From Plutella xylostella (lineage: Eukaryota; Arthropoda; Insecta; Lepidoptera; Plutellidae), in NCBI RefSeq assembly GCF_932276165.1, contig NC_063982.1:3799501-3863500 (forward strand): DNA of 64,000 nt. The letters run 5' to 3'. The notes beneath the pieces are model-generated. The model ran no database searches and was not told the DNA's origin. It saw only the letters and a list, made by a program, of their open reading frames with translations. The position numbers and the translations under genes were made by a program. Of the stretch, positions 35,883 through 46,461 are shown piece by piece. Position 1 is the first letter of the stretch; every line of letters begins with the position of its first letter.

Positions 35883-38800
35883 ATGTCAATGGTGAACCAT
35901 GAACAAACCAACCCAAAATGGATCGACAGCGAAAAATACACAGATAGAAAACCACAAATAAACGACAAGGTTTTCAAAAAGAGAAAAAACTGCTCTGCGA
36001 AATGGAGAAGCAGAGTTATCTGTGAAAATTCAATATGGCGGATTTCAAGATGGCGGGAGAAGACAAAATGGCGGCTGAGACCCGGCGTGCTGATTCCTTT
36101 GATCATTTTGAACGTCACACGACCAGCTGCTGGCGAAAGTAAGTTAAATTTTGCAAGCGAGCACCATAAACAAATGGGCTGTAGCTATTCTAAATACTCA
36201 CGTGACCAACAGAAGTTGTTTAATATATTTACCCTATCTTTTTTTGCATTTTTCTACTGGTTTCCTGTACCGCCTGTAGATTGGTTGGTAGAAAATCCTT
36301 TTAGCATTAAGTCCACCTTTTTTACACTTATATTTTACATTTGTGAAATAAAGTATGAAATAAACAAATAAATATAACGCGATATTGTTGGCTCTCCGCC
36401 CTGAAAGTTTGAGCTGTAGCACCACTTTTCCCACCACTGACTCCTTATCTACCCACAGGCCTGCAAGACAACCTCATCTCCTCGCTCTTCGGCTACCCCC
36501 GCTCCTGCACCATCGGGGGCGCCACTCTACCCTGCACGCTCAGCATCAGCTGCTGGCTGCGGGGCGGGGCACGGGGGCGGGGGTGCGGGGACGGGTGGCT
36601 GTTCTCGTGCTGTCTGCCGCGAGAGCGGTATGATGCGGTGTATGATGAGGTGGATAACAGGTTAGTACAAGTGCCACTGACGATATCCATAAACTCGTTT
36701 AATACGCGTTCCACTAATCCCATGGCTGTATTTATGGCGAATTGCGGTTTAGTTACACTTATCTACGTCAATAAGGGACCAGAGCGGGGATATGGTTTTA
36801 ACCTTCGGGGTACCTTCAAGCTAGTTACCATGATTATGATATGCTTGAAAGGAGCCCACCCTAGTGACGTATCTACTAGACTTTGTATACGTCCGGCGCA
36901 ACCTGTACAGTAAGCGACTGACGCTATTCTGATTGGCTGATCCTGACACTATGGTGACAAACCCTAACTATAGTAACTTTTATCTAAGTCAATAACAGAC
37001 CAGAGAGCGTGGATAGGGTTTTAACCTTCGGGGTACCTTCGAGCTAGTTACCATGATAAGGGGTGCATTAAAGGAGCATTTCACCCTGGCCACCTAGCCA
37101 CTGGCAATTGATCTGACTGGTTGATCCTCTCATTATGATGACAAACCCTAGCTCTTGCTACGCTCAGTGACGGCTGTTGTTTTTTTTGTATAAAATACTA
37201 ATACAACACTTCTCCCCTCTGTTCCAGCCTGTCGCCCCCCGCCTGGCAGTCGTCGCCGCCGCTGCGCGCGCGCACCCCCCCGCGAGACCCCCCGCACGCC
37301 CCCCCGCGCGGGCTGCCCAGCAACGTGCTGCGACGACGTGTCGACGACGATGATACACAGGTAGATTGTAGTAGCTGTCATGGAATAGTAACCAGGGTTC
37401 ATATTGCATAGTAGCAAAATGTATCGAGTAGTATTTGGACAAAGGACATTGGGCATTTTGTATGGCAATTTGCCCCGCTTTTGAAAAAGTTGCGAACATA
37501 AACCATAATACTGTTAAATAATATTATTACCAACCAGATTTAGCTCCAATTTCTCCATAGGGAGAGGTTGATCAATTATACGTCATCTCCATATTGAATT
37601 ATTGACAGATGTGTCAAAAGTCAATGAATAATCCCTGGTTATGCTCTAACCCACTATGGCGAAATTGGCACTCAGCTTATTCAGATTTTATTACTAGTTC
37701 ATAAATCTGAGAAAGAACTTACATTGTGAGCGCGCGTTTAATTCTTTTGTATGAACTATTTTTGTGTAAGTTACACCATATAATCTGACCAAATAAAAAA
37801 GCTCCTCTTTCTTGAACCTCCACCTCTGCCGTTTTATCCAACTAAATAAAAAAGCCCTTTAATTTCACTAAGCCCTCTCTCTCTCTCCATAGGCTGACTG
37901 CGGCATCCCATCATCACGTCTACTTCAGAAGCGCATCATCGGCGGCCGTGCGGCGCGGTTTGCGGAGTTCCCGTGGCAGGCGCATGTGAGGATCTCGGAG
38001 TTCCAGTGCGGGGGGGTGCTGGGTAAGATTTGATGTTTTTTTATGAGTAACAGTACGAAGAGGAGCTACGAAGGCCGCAAATGTAGCGTTTGACTGGAGG
38101 CCACCAAACGCGAACGCCCTGTCCAAACATGGTGCCGAAGCGTTGAAAGCAAGCTGCAAGCCACTGGACTTAGCTGGAGCGAGGCCAAAAGTACAGCCGA
38201 AGATAGGCGGAAGTAGGGGGCATTAGTGGAGACCCTTTGCATCCTCTGGGGTGCCATAAGACTGCAAAAAAAATGAGTAACAGATGACCAGTGCTTGATA
38301 TAGGAGTGTGCAGATACAACACTATGCATTGGTCTATCTCCTGGAAAGACTGCTGGCTACTGTCTTCGTTGAAGTTTTTTCGGAAAGATAATCATTATTA
38401 CCGGCCCACTGCTGTATTGTTGGTGTGTAACATTAAATACAGACCAACTTTCTTTGTTACCCTTTCCGAGGTTTAAAGTAATACCATGCAGTGGTAGTTG
38501 TATCTGCGTTGCTTTAGCGTTGTGTCATCTGATCAATGTTATGTGAATAATTTAAGTGTATAACATTAGAGCCATTCATTGTAGCGATCACAGGATTCGA
38601 TGCTATTTTCGAAACTACACAAACATATCGAAAAAAAACAGTATAGTCAACTTTTACTGTCAAAATGTAAGGCAAATTTGTTAGTTCCAAAAGTGATATT
38701 TGTTTATTCCATATCCATTCCACACGAAACTCCCATGTGGCATCGCTCTTACTAAATCCACCGTTTTCTATCTTGAAAACAACACAAATGTTGTCCCAAT

Positions 38801-41589
38801 TCCAGTATCCCGATGGTTTGTCGCGACGGCAGCGCACTGCGTGTCGCGCGCGCGGCCCCGCGACGTCGCCGTGTGGCTCGGCGCGCTCGACCCCGCCGCC
38901 GGCGAGCGCGGCGCTAGGAGAGTAGGGTGAGTCATCTAGTACTTACCCTGTTGGTGTCAGTATTACTATAGCTTACTACGGTGCAAGATTCTCAGGATTC
39001 TAACGCAGAGCGGAAGACCACAGACGATTCTGAGGGTTTTGCCACACCCGCTTTCCACGGTACGCGATTTTAAGTATGTAATGCACAGCAGACGACCACG
39101 GATTTAGTTACTCTGCTACTATGGACGTGACCCTTCCCATCATTTGTAGGTAGTGCCATCTAAGCGCGCTCTACTATTTAAAAACAGCGCTACAAAGACG
39201 CAAGAGCGTTGCAACAAATGTAGCATACCTGAAAGTGCTCCTTATACCTCGAGTTCGAAGAGAAAGGGAAGTTGAGGCCAGAGACAAAGAAGAATGGAAG
39301 AACCTAAATTCAGCCATAGATTCCTCGGTAACTGCAATTAAGTAGAAGTCCTGAAAATTACTTAAACTTTCGTCTAGTGAAGGCAATCATTAAGTTACTT
39401 AACTTAGGCTAAAAAGTTAATCCATTCGCCACACTGACACACTTTAGTTTCGACACAGCTACAAGAAGCTATTAAATAGGCACGCCGATATGGCAGAGGA
39501 CCATATCTGCCGATTAATGAATAAGTTACAATTGTTGTTACAAACTACTGCATAATTCCAGCCCAACTCTCTGAAATCCGATGAAAATATGTTATTGTGC
39601 ATTATAATCCAGTACTATTATAAAAGTATGTAACTACACTCACGGGCAATGAAAAGGTTCCACTCAGAAAAGCACTAAAATACTTATAAACTGAAAAGGC
39701 TAGCTTAATGCCGTCTTCTGCAACATTAAAGTACATTTATCAGAGCATCACGATATAACAAACTAAAATCGGTAATATTTTGTTCCAATTTTAAATTTAA
39801 TCTTTGAAAAAAATGGGGTCGTTTGTTATCGGAATTTTGTGAGTGGAACGTTTTCATTGCCCGGCAGTGTATAACCCACTAGTATCTAAATCAAACCTTT
39901 CTCTACTTTCAGGGTAACCCAGAAGATCCTGCACCCGTACTTCCAGTTTCGTCTCACTCAACCAGACCGCTACGACATAGCCCTCCTCAAACTCTCCCGT
40001 CCAGTCACCTACATGAGTCACATCCTACCAATATGTCTGCCGGAATATGACCTGGAGTTGAGAGGAAAGACCGGGGTGATAGCTGGGTGGGGCAAGACGG
40101 ATGCTAGCAGTGGGCATACGGGGACTAATATGCTGAGGTCGGCTAGCGTGCCGATTTTGAGTGAGTGTTTTGTTGTTTGTTCAGTAGTTGGTAAGGAAGA
40201 GGAGTTTATATTTGGTGTCTGTCTAAAGATAAATACATCTAGTGTGTTTTTGCCGGTGATGACAAATAGAGCAGCTAAACGTGGCCACTGCTGTTTGAAA
40301 AGTTTCACGGATTTTAAGTCACTCAGCATGCTATAGAAATAGCAATGGGATTTACCCATAGTAATATTATTATACCATGGGTTTATCTGAAAGATCGCAT
40401 CCAAAATGAAGCTGTTAATCTGAAATTGAATATATTTCAAAAAGGTTCCGCTAATACCATCTAGCAACCAATAACCCTACAGTAAACGAGTTATCAAGTG
40501 GAGACCAGCATTGCGATTCTATAAAGCTAATTGTCAAAACTCAATTCTGAATCCGGAGTGAGTTTTCAAATTGACACATCGAATTTCGAGATTTTGACAA
40601 ATAATGTATGAGATGAGATATACACAGTGAAAGGTGAAGGGAGAATGAAGATCGAAGTGAGATGTCTGATTTTACAGAATCGCAATGCAGCATGCACAGA
40701 TTAGAAACTAGTCTTATTCAGGAACGGTAGTATTATGAACGCCTAGGAAAAGGGTTTCGGCACTTTTTGGGAGTAGATGATTGTAAGCAGATCTGATATT
40801 TTATACGTTTGAAAATGTCTTCCTGTAACCATATTATTACATAAATATCTTCTTATTTCAGGCACAGAGCAGTGTATCACGTGGCACCAGAGCAAGCAGA
40901 TATCTGTGGAGATCCACGCAGAGATGATCTGTGCTGGACATTCCGACGGACACCAAGACGCTTGCCTGGGTATATGACTCTTTATATTTGCGCTCACAAA
41001 CATTAGTAGTTGATGACCAGGGGGTTTGGTGGTTAGTGACATTGACTGATAGATAATTATGCTGAAGAGTTCGATCCCCAGCCAGCGCAGATATGTAGGT
41101 GTTAAATGATTGTGTTGTGTAAGAATATGGCAATAAACCTCCAGTCTTTGAGGAGGCTCATGTTTTACAGCTGATTATTACTGGCTGTGCGTTTGCATTT
41201 TGTTATATTTAGTGGGAATGTTGTATGGTATTGAGACAAGGCCTGCAGCTTGTTAGTAGGTATCCAATTCTACAACGACATGTTAGAGAACCGCTTTTCG
41301 CCAGAAGAAGGCTAGCCATAGCCTTCTAATAAAATTTTAAGTGTCCACTGTCGCCACTGTATTCAAATAATACGAGTATAATCAACTTACTTCATGTTTT
41401 CTCTCCTCAGGTGACTCAGGCGGCCCCCTCATAGTCTTGGACAGCGGCCGCTACTACCTGGCGGGGATCACCTCGGCCGGCTTCGGCTGCGGCGTGGACC
41501 ACCAGCCGGGCATCTATCACAACGTCAAGACCACCGCGCGCTGGATCCGGACCGTCATAGGGGGGGACCATTTGTCAACTGCATTGTAG
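35883..41589 (+). CDS. Trypsin-like serine protease with N-terminal CW/CC cysteine domain (8 exons, 458 aa)
   Basis: Exons: 35883-36138, 36459-36660, 37228-37360, 37893-38022, 38806-38926, 39913-40160, 40862-40969, 41411-41589. All introns are GT-AG and all phases join. The ATG at 35883 is the first in frame after a TAA at 35814 and an acceptor-like CAG at 35812, so a 5' UTR exon may precede it. Residues 1-67 are basic, then comes a short hydrophobic run (68-78), either a signal peptide core or a type II anchor. A cysteine domain (Cys-x8-Cys-x5-Cys-Trp-x9-Cys-x7-Cys-Cys) is followed by a Pro/Arg linker and activation site KR211|IIGG. Catalytic residues are His251 (TAAHC), Asp302 (DIALL) and Ser402 (GDSGGP). 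Asp396 six residues before the Ser predicts cleavage after Arg/Lys. Layout matches matrix proteases such as Filzig/CG8170 (inferred). Introns hold MITEs and LINE scraps. Polyadenylation signals at 42682-42696 lie beyond the extra exon copies. Confidence 0.9.
36235..36373 (+). repeat. CR1/Jockey-like LINE 3' tail in protease intron 1
   Basis: 'GTAGATTGGTTGGTAGAAAA', 'CTTTTAGCATTAAGTCCACC' and an A-rich AAATAAA end match the 3' UTR of the LINE at 28965-29857. It lies between protease exons 1 and 2. Confidence 0.7.
36745..37155. repeat. Tandem duplication (about 200-220 bp) in protease intron 2
   Basis: 'TTTTAACCTTCGGGGTACCT', 'GCTAGTTACCATGAT' and 'GATGACAAACCCTA' or 'GGTGACAAACCCTA' occur twice in order (near 36795/37018, 36830/37050 and 36952/37134). 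Copies are diverged with indels. Confidence 0.65.
37543..37673. mobile_element. MITE, GCCAATTTCTCC family, copy in protease intron 3
   Basis: Inverted ends CTCCAATTTCTCCATAG / CTATGGCGAAATTGGCAC and interior 'TTGACAGATGTGTCAAAAG'. Relatives: 43093-43243 and 52251-52563. Confidence 0.75.
38054..38275 (+). repeat. RTE-like LINE coding scrap in protease intron 4
   Basis: Diverged sequence of LINE C-terminus type, with repeated 'GAGCGAGGCCAAAAG' and 'GATAGGCGGAAG' blocks; several frames broken. Assignment is by general look of the coded residues, not by alignment. Confidence 0.3.
38555..38750. mobile_element. Diverged relative of the nested palindrome at 44619-45047, in protease intron 4
   Basis: 'CACAGGATTCGATGCTATTT' and 'TGTCAAAATGTAAGGCAAAT' appear here as in the element at 44619-45047, in the same orientation as its inner and outer arms. 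Only one arm of each is present. Confidence 0.6.
39635..39870. mobile_element. MITE, CACTCACGGGC family, copy in protease intron 5
   Basis: Full-length, TA-flanked, inverted ends CACTCACGGGCAATGAAAAG and its partner ending GCCCGGCAGTG. Lies just upstream of exon 6 of the protease, 43 bp from its acceptor. Confidence 0.85.
40508..40689. mobile_element. MITE with GCATTGCGATTCT ends in protease intron 6
   Basis: Inverted ends GCATTGCGATTCTATAAA / TTTACAGAATCGCAATGC. About 180 bp, non-coding. Confidence 0.8.
41017..41135 (+). repeat. Decayed tRNA-headed SINE fragment in the last protease intron
   Basis: 'TTGGTGGTTAGTGACATTGA' and 'GAGTTCGATCCCCAGCC' are diverged forms of the A- and B-box regions of the SINE head, followed by 'GCAGATATGTAGGTGTTAAA'. 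Confidence 0.6.
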
Positions 41590-41830
41590 CAAGAAGCAAG
41601 AAGGAAAACAAAATATTGATATAAAAAAAGACCAGCAGAGATCGCTTTTAGGTCCGTCTAGGTTGAAATAATGCAATTGGTGGCCTTATCCCTAAAAGTG
41701 ATCTTTCTCTTTCAAGCTATCGATGTAGATGAAAACGCTTTGGGGCCACACAGCATTCGCCATTGGCCGTGGGTGTCAGTCTTAATTATCTTAATACGAC
41801 ATGGAACCGTCAAATGCCGTAAATACAATA

Positions 41831-41969
41831 GTACTACCTGGCGGGGATCACCTCGGCCGGCTTCGGCTGCGGCGTGGACCACCAGCCGGGCATCTACCAC
41901 AACGTCAAGACCACCGCGCGCTGGATCCGGACCGTCATCGGCGGGGACCATTTGTCGACCGCGCTATAG
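41831..41969 (+). pseudogene. Second, partial copy of the protease terminal exon
   Basis: 46 codons from YYLAG to the stop are repeated with seven codon differences from the functional exon, all synonymous. The first 14 codons, including GDSGGP with the catalytic Ser, are absent, and the copy begins after 'ACAATAG'. The surrounding 3' UTR is duplicated too, giving a repeat period of about 380 bp. It cannot make an active protease on its own. An alternative terminal exon is conceivable but would delete the active site. Confidence 0.85.
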
Positions 41970-42030
41970 CAAAAAGCAAGATGGAAAACAAAACACAAAT
42001 ATGAAAAAGTCCGACGGAGATCGCTTTTAA

Positions 42031-42190
42031 GGGCGCCTTCAAATTAGTCGCTAACTGTCGCGCGGCTGCAGCGCGGCTGCAGCGCTGCAGTCGCGCATCT
42101 TTTAAATTACAAAATTTATATGGATTTTGACAGCAGCGCGGCTGCAGCGCTGCAGCCGCGCGACAGTTAGCGACTAATTTGAAGGCGCCC
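42031..42190. mobile_element. Fold-back MITE (GGGCGCC ends, TAA target) inside exon-copy unit 2
   Basis: Inverted arms of about 60 bp (GGGCGCCTTCAAATTAGTCG and its inverse), with GCGGCTGCAGCG repeats. TAA flanks both sides. The equivalent spot in unit 1 (CGCTTTTAGGTCCG, near 41644-41657) is empty, which fixes the insertion site exactly. Confidence 0.9.
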
Positions 42191-42388
42191 TAAGTCCGTC
42201 TAGATTGAAATAATGCAATAGGTAGCCTTATCCCTAAAAGTAATCTGTTCCAAGCTACTAATGTAGATGAAAACGCTTTGGAACCACAAAACATTTGCCA
42301 TTGGCTGTGTAATACGAACTGGAACCGTCAAAAGCCGCAATACATGGTATACATAGTTCCATTATTATGCTTTAGTATAGCTACAATA

Positions 42389-42509
42389 GTACTACCTGGC
42401 GGGGATCACCTCGGCCGGCTTCGGCTGCGGCGTGGATCACCAGCCGGGCATCTACCACAACGTCAAGACCACCGTCATAGGCGGGGACCATTTGTCGACC
42501 GCCTTGTAG
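42389..42509 (+). pseudogene. Third, partial copy of the protease terminal exon with 18-bp deletion
   Basis: Same start as unit 2. All substitutions relative to the functional exon are synonymous; an in-frame deletion between two ACC triplets removes six codons including the Trp-Ile-Arg of the C-terminal helix. Stop codon kept. Lies upstream of the likely polyadenylation signals, so it may be transcribed as 3' UTR. Confidence 0.85.
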
Positions 42510-42681
42510 TTCGAAGCTTTAGGACAACGCATCTCGAGTGTTACATCAGCTACCAAGCTACACCAATTAACAATTTTTAAATGAGTAAAACGGGTTTTTA
42601 AAAGAGTGTTGACAAACGTATGGTTACAACAACATCAAGATCAAGAAATATATAAACCCCTAAAACGAATTATAAGATACA

Positions 42682-42696
42682 AATAAAGTGAATAAA
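42682..42696 (+). terminator. Candidate polyadenylation signals of the protease gene
   Basis: Two AATAAA hexamers at 42682-42687 and 42691-42696. They are the first well-formed signals after the stop at 41589, so the 3' UTR would be about 1.1 kb and contain both extra exon copies. Confidence 0.5.
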
Positions 42697-43092
42697 ATTG
42701 ATTCATTGATCGAATTTTATGAAACGTACAAGGCGCGTATCTTAACAAATTATCATTTATTAGTGTTCGTTTAGTAACATCACTTTTAACATAGGAATTC
42801 CAATTAGGTAAGTATTTCCAATTACTTTAATTGAAAATGTCGTTATTTAACCAAAATACAGTCAGTCTTTAATAGGATTTCTCTCCACTTTATATTTTAT
42901 TTAATTAGCTAAGTAATTTAATATAATACCGTTATAGAAATATCCTAATTGATCGAATACGTTTCTTTCATATTATTACATTGTGTAAATATTTATTACT
43001 GTTAAATCTCTTTAGGTACTTTGTAAAAATCTATAATGTATCAACTTCATAACTTATAATTATTACGATGAGTCTGTTAAAAACACTTACAA

Positions 43093-43243
43093 AGTGCCAA
43101 TTTCTCCATTGTCGGTTATCGAACCGACAGGGATTGATTTATAAATTAACCGTCATCTCCATATAAAATTCATGACAGATGTGTCAAAAGTCAACCACTA
43201 CTCCCTGGTTTTGCTCTAACCGACTATGGAGAAATTGGCACTA
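43093..43243. mobile_element. MITE, GCCAATTTCTCC family, complete copy
   Basis: Inverted ends AAAGTGCCAATTTCTCCAT / ATGGAGAAATTGGCACTAA, interior 'CATGACAGATGTGTCAAAAG'. Relatives at 37543 and 52251. Confidence 0.85.
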
Positions 43244-43479
43244 AGCATCATACTTTATTATTGTTATTCTATTTAAACTTTAGTATTAAAATTTATATTT
43301 CCTTCCTTGTACGTAAGATAAATATAGCTAAGATAAATTACGATTATGAGCTAATAGAAACAGAAGCTATTATACAGAGTGTTTCAAAATTAGGTCAGGT
43401 AGTAAGTGGAAGGGCAGTGAATCAGTGGGTCATTCTAAACATTAAATTCTGTTCTATTTTTATTTATTTATTTTATTTA

Positions 43480-43575
43480 ATTCTTTATTGCACAAATATA
43501 AAATAAATGTACAAAAGGTGGGCTTAATGCTAAGAGCATTTTCTACCAGCCAACCTACAGGAGGTACAGGAAAAC
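43480..43575 (-). repeat. CR1/Jockey-like LINE 3' tail, minus strand
   Basis: Inverse of the 3' UTR at 29730-29857: 'GGGCTTAATGCTAAGAGCAT' and 'CCAACCTACAGGAGGTACAG'. Confidence 0.75.
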
Positions 43576-44078
43576 TGGTACAAAGATGTGCAAAAAAATA
43601 AAAAACATGAAAGATGAAAGAACTAATAACGTCACTTAATAATTACTCTACTACGATGTCTTTCTGTCTCCATAGAAAACTTGTAACTTTTAGTATGACA
43701 GATAGTTTTTTTACTAATTTCCATGCACAAGTGTTAGAACATACATGTTAGTATAGAATGAGCCAGTCAGATTTAATACTTTTACAACACCATATATATA
43801 TGTTATCGGGTGGATATCAATGTTAATAATTAAGGTACATAATAATATATTGTTATTTATTAGCTAAGTGGCACCACCTTAAGTTATTATAAATAAATAA
43901 TATAAAACACAAAATAGTGTACAAAATGTGACTTTATGTACAATTATACTCTTAGGATTTGATCTCTATTCTTCATTTGTTAGTATAATTATTTATAACT
44001 TAATAAAATATTTTAAACATTTTAAAATATGTCTTATTGATATACATCCATTTTATTATATTCTTTGTAGGGGTGTAA

Positions 44079-44275
44079 GGCCCGGGTCTCCTATTTACGC
44101 CGTAGATCGCGTCCAGCGTCACGCCGTAGGCCGCGTCACGATGCTCACTATAGAAATGTACTGATGCGGTCTCCCTCACACGCCGACGTTGGCGCGTAGA
44201 TGTAGTGAGGATCGTGACGCGGCCTACGGCGTGACGCTGGACGCGACCTACGGCGCGTAATAGGAGACCCGGGCC
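44079..44275. mobile_element. Fold-back element, GGCCCGGGTCTCC ends, TAA target, copy 1
   Basis: Arms of about 75 bp (GGCCCGGGTCTCCTATTTAC ... inverse) around a loop; flanked by TAA on each side. Copy 2 at 50956-51151 has the same arms but the loop reversed. GC-rich compared with surroundings. Confidence 0.9.
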
Positions 44276-44618
44276 TAAGTCCTGCAGCTGGCTCTCGAGT
44301 GGAACCTTTGTGCATGTGCATATCCCCAAGGTCTTAACTGCCTATTTTATTGGCTATTATACTGCCTATTACATTTGCAATATTCTTTATTTCTGAATGC
44401 TAATTATAGGTACCCTATTAAAAAAATATGAGACAAACAAAAAAGATTGTAAGTATTTTTTTTTCTTTTGAAAGAACACCGGTTTCACCCTTATCAACAA
44501 TTTAAGTATAATAGCATTTTAGCAGTACCGTAATTCATCGTACTTTTAATCAGTATACCTAAGTACAATATGAGATCTTGAGGCCCCATTTCTCACAAGA
44601 GTAAAGACCTAACTGAAC

Positions 44619-45047
44619 CGAGCACAGGATTCTAAACCTCCGTTTACGTTGCGTATCGTCAAATGACACTGTCAAAATGTAAGGCAAATTTGTTATTTCC
44701 AAAAGTGGCATTTATTTTTTCCATATGTTTGTGTAGATTCGAAAATAGTATCGAATGCTGTGCTCCCGGTTCTGAGGCGCGAGCACAGGATTCGATACTA
44801 TTTTCGAATCTACACGAAGGGTCGCTTTTACCAAACGCTAAACGTATTTAAATCAAATTTTAAATACATTTTGTACTAACTGACAGACGTATGACAGGCT
44901 ACTAAATACGTTTAGCGTTTGGTGAAATTCCACCTAACATGGAAAAAACAAATGCCACTTTTGGAACTAACAAATTTGCCTTACATTTTGACAGTGACAT
45001 TTGACGATACGCAACGTAAACGGATGTTTCGAATCCTGTGCTCGGGC
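44619..45047. mobile_element. Composite palindrome: outer arms enclosing two inner hairpins
   Basis: Outer arms of about 105 bp (starting at GAGCACAGGATTCTAAAC and ending with its inverse near 45047) contain 'CTGTCAAAATGTAAGGCAAA'. Inside lie two further palindromes: 44728-44816 (TGTGTAGATTCGAAAATAGT and inverse) and 44831-44923 (CCAAACGCTAAACGTATTTA and near-inverse). One arm each recurs at 38555-38750. No open frame of note. Confidence 0.8.
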
Positions 45048-45483
45048 AACTGAACTGAAATCGTACTCAACAACAATTCTGTTATGTTCAATCAACTTGA
45101 CATTTCTCACGTGTGAAACTGACAGTCTATAAATAATAAATACGAGTGTATCTTTTAGTTCAGTTTTCATAATTTTATTTACAATTAGGCTAGGCTTCAT
45201 TAGTTAAATGTTAATTTATATTATAACCTTGAATAAATAACTACTTTATAATTTTTCGTCCCTATTTCAAAAAAAATAAAAAAATACGCGTATTACATGA
45301 ATATCTTAACTAACCTATGTACTTGAGGTTCATTTACCTTACTTCCTGAAAAACTTTCACACAAACATTCGTTATAAACACGAAGCTCCATGAGGCGAAG
45401 ACGAAGCCATCTATGTTGTTCCAAATTCAAAATTATTATTACTGTATGACTGTAAGTATAGTTAACTCTCTCTCTCTCTCTCA

Positions 45484-45672
45484 GCCTTCTATAGTCCATT
45501 GTTGGACATATGCCTCTCCTAACGATCGCCACCCCAAACGGTCACCCGCCATCTGCATCCGCAGCGGCTTCCCGCTACCTTCCGCAGATCATCAGTCCAA
45601 CGGGTTGAGGGGTGACCGACACACCGTTTGCCGACACGGGGTCTCTACTTCAGAACCTTTCTACTCCATATA
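45484..45672 (-). repeat. RTE-like LINE remnant, antisense
   Basis: 'CATTGTTGGACATATGCCTC', 'CGCAGCGGCTTCCCGCTACC' and 'GGGGTCTCTACTTCAGAACC' are the antisense of a very common lepidopteran LINE C-terminus. Related to 1213-1560. Confidence 0.65.
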
Positions 45673-46461
45673 GTTAACAGAAGAGATAAATTATGAATCT
45701 ACACCCAGTACAAACAGTTCATCTTACGAGTCACAGATGAAAGGAAAATAGCTGTTGCTGGATAACTGGATATAGGCCTCTCAAAATAGTGCCACTACAC
45801 TCTGTCCCAATCATATATAGGCTGTCTAAGGTCGAGGTGACCTATATGTACATAATGAACAATTTAAAGATAAATGGTTTTAATCTCAATTAGATATATT
45901 TTTAAAAAAATTTTTAGTACCTAGATGAGTTTTTAAATTCTGATTATCTTCTTTTTTAAATATATCATGCTCTGTTGGATTAATTATCCAACAAAATAAT
46001 AGTGTATCTACAAATCATCGAAACCTCAATAGAATGAACTCTACTACTAAGGTTTAAAGAATACTTTCCGTTAAAACTTTACAATAGCTAAGCAATTTTA
46101 ACGTAAACGGTATTGCTTTTACTGAACCAGTTTGCGTTAAAGGTTATTCAAAAACGAACTCTAAAGCTAAAGACGAACGAGCCTTATTGGCCATCATTGA
46201 ACTTTAAATTACAAAACCTGTAAAGCAGCAAATTAACAAGCGAAAAGCAGCCTTAGCACCTTAAACGGGAAAACTATTTTCAATTGGAGTTCAGCAAAAG
46301 CCGGTAAGTTGATTGGACGTGTCTTAAATGTCAAACCGCACAGTCAAAGAATGTCTCGGTAGAGCGTCAACGTATTCTATTTTAAAATTGGAATATTTAT
46401 CTTTTTTAAATTCGGTGTGTCAAAGACAATAGAACAGTGGGACGAAGTGGCTGGAAACAAA

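Larger units (their letters stand above)
41590..46461. other. Region between protease stop and chitinase start
   Basis: It starts with the protease 3' UTR and two extra copies of its terminal exon, then polyadenylation signals (42682-42696), MITEs (43093-43243, 44079-44275, 44619-45047), LINE tails (43480-43575, 45484-45672), and the chitinase 5' flank (45700-46461). I see no other exon in it. No clear TATA box could be assigned for the chitinase. Confidence 0.6.

Noticed and set aside
37148..37499. Two long overlapping minus-strand frames (about 110 codons)
   Set aside because: They are antisense to the GC-rich proline/arginine exon of the protease, with composition-driven openness only.
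43928..44329. Frames across the fold-back element at 44079 that look alike on both strands
   Set aside because: The similarity results from the palindromic arms; no coding evidence.
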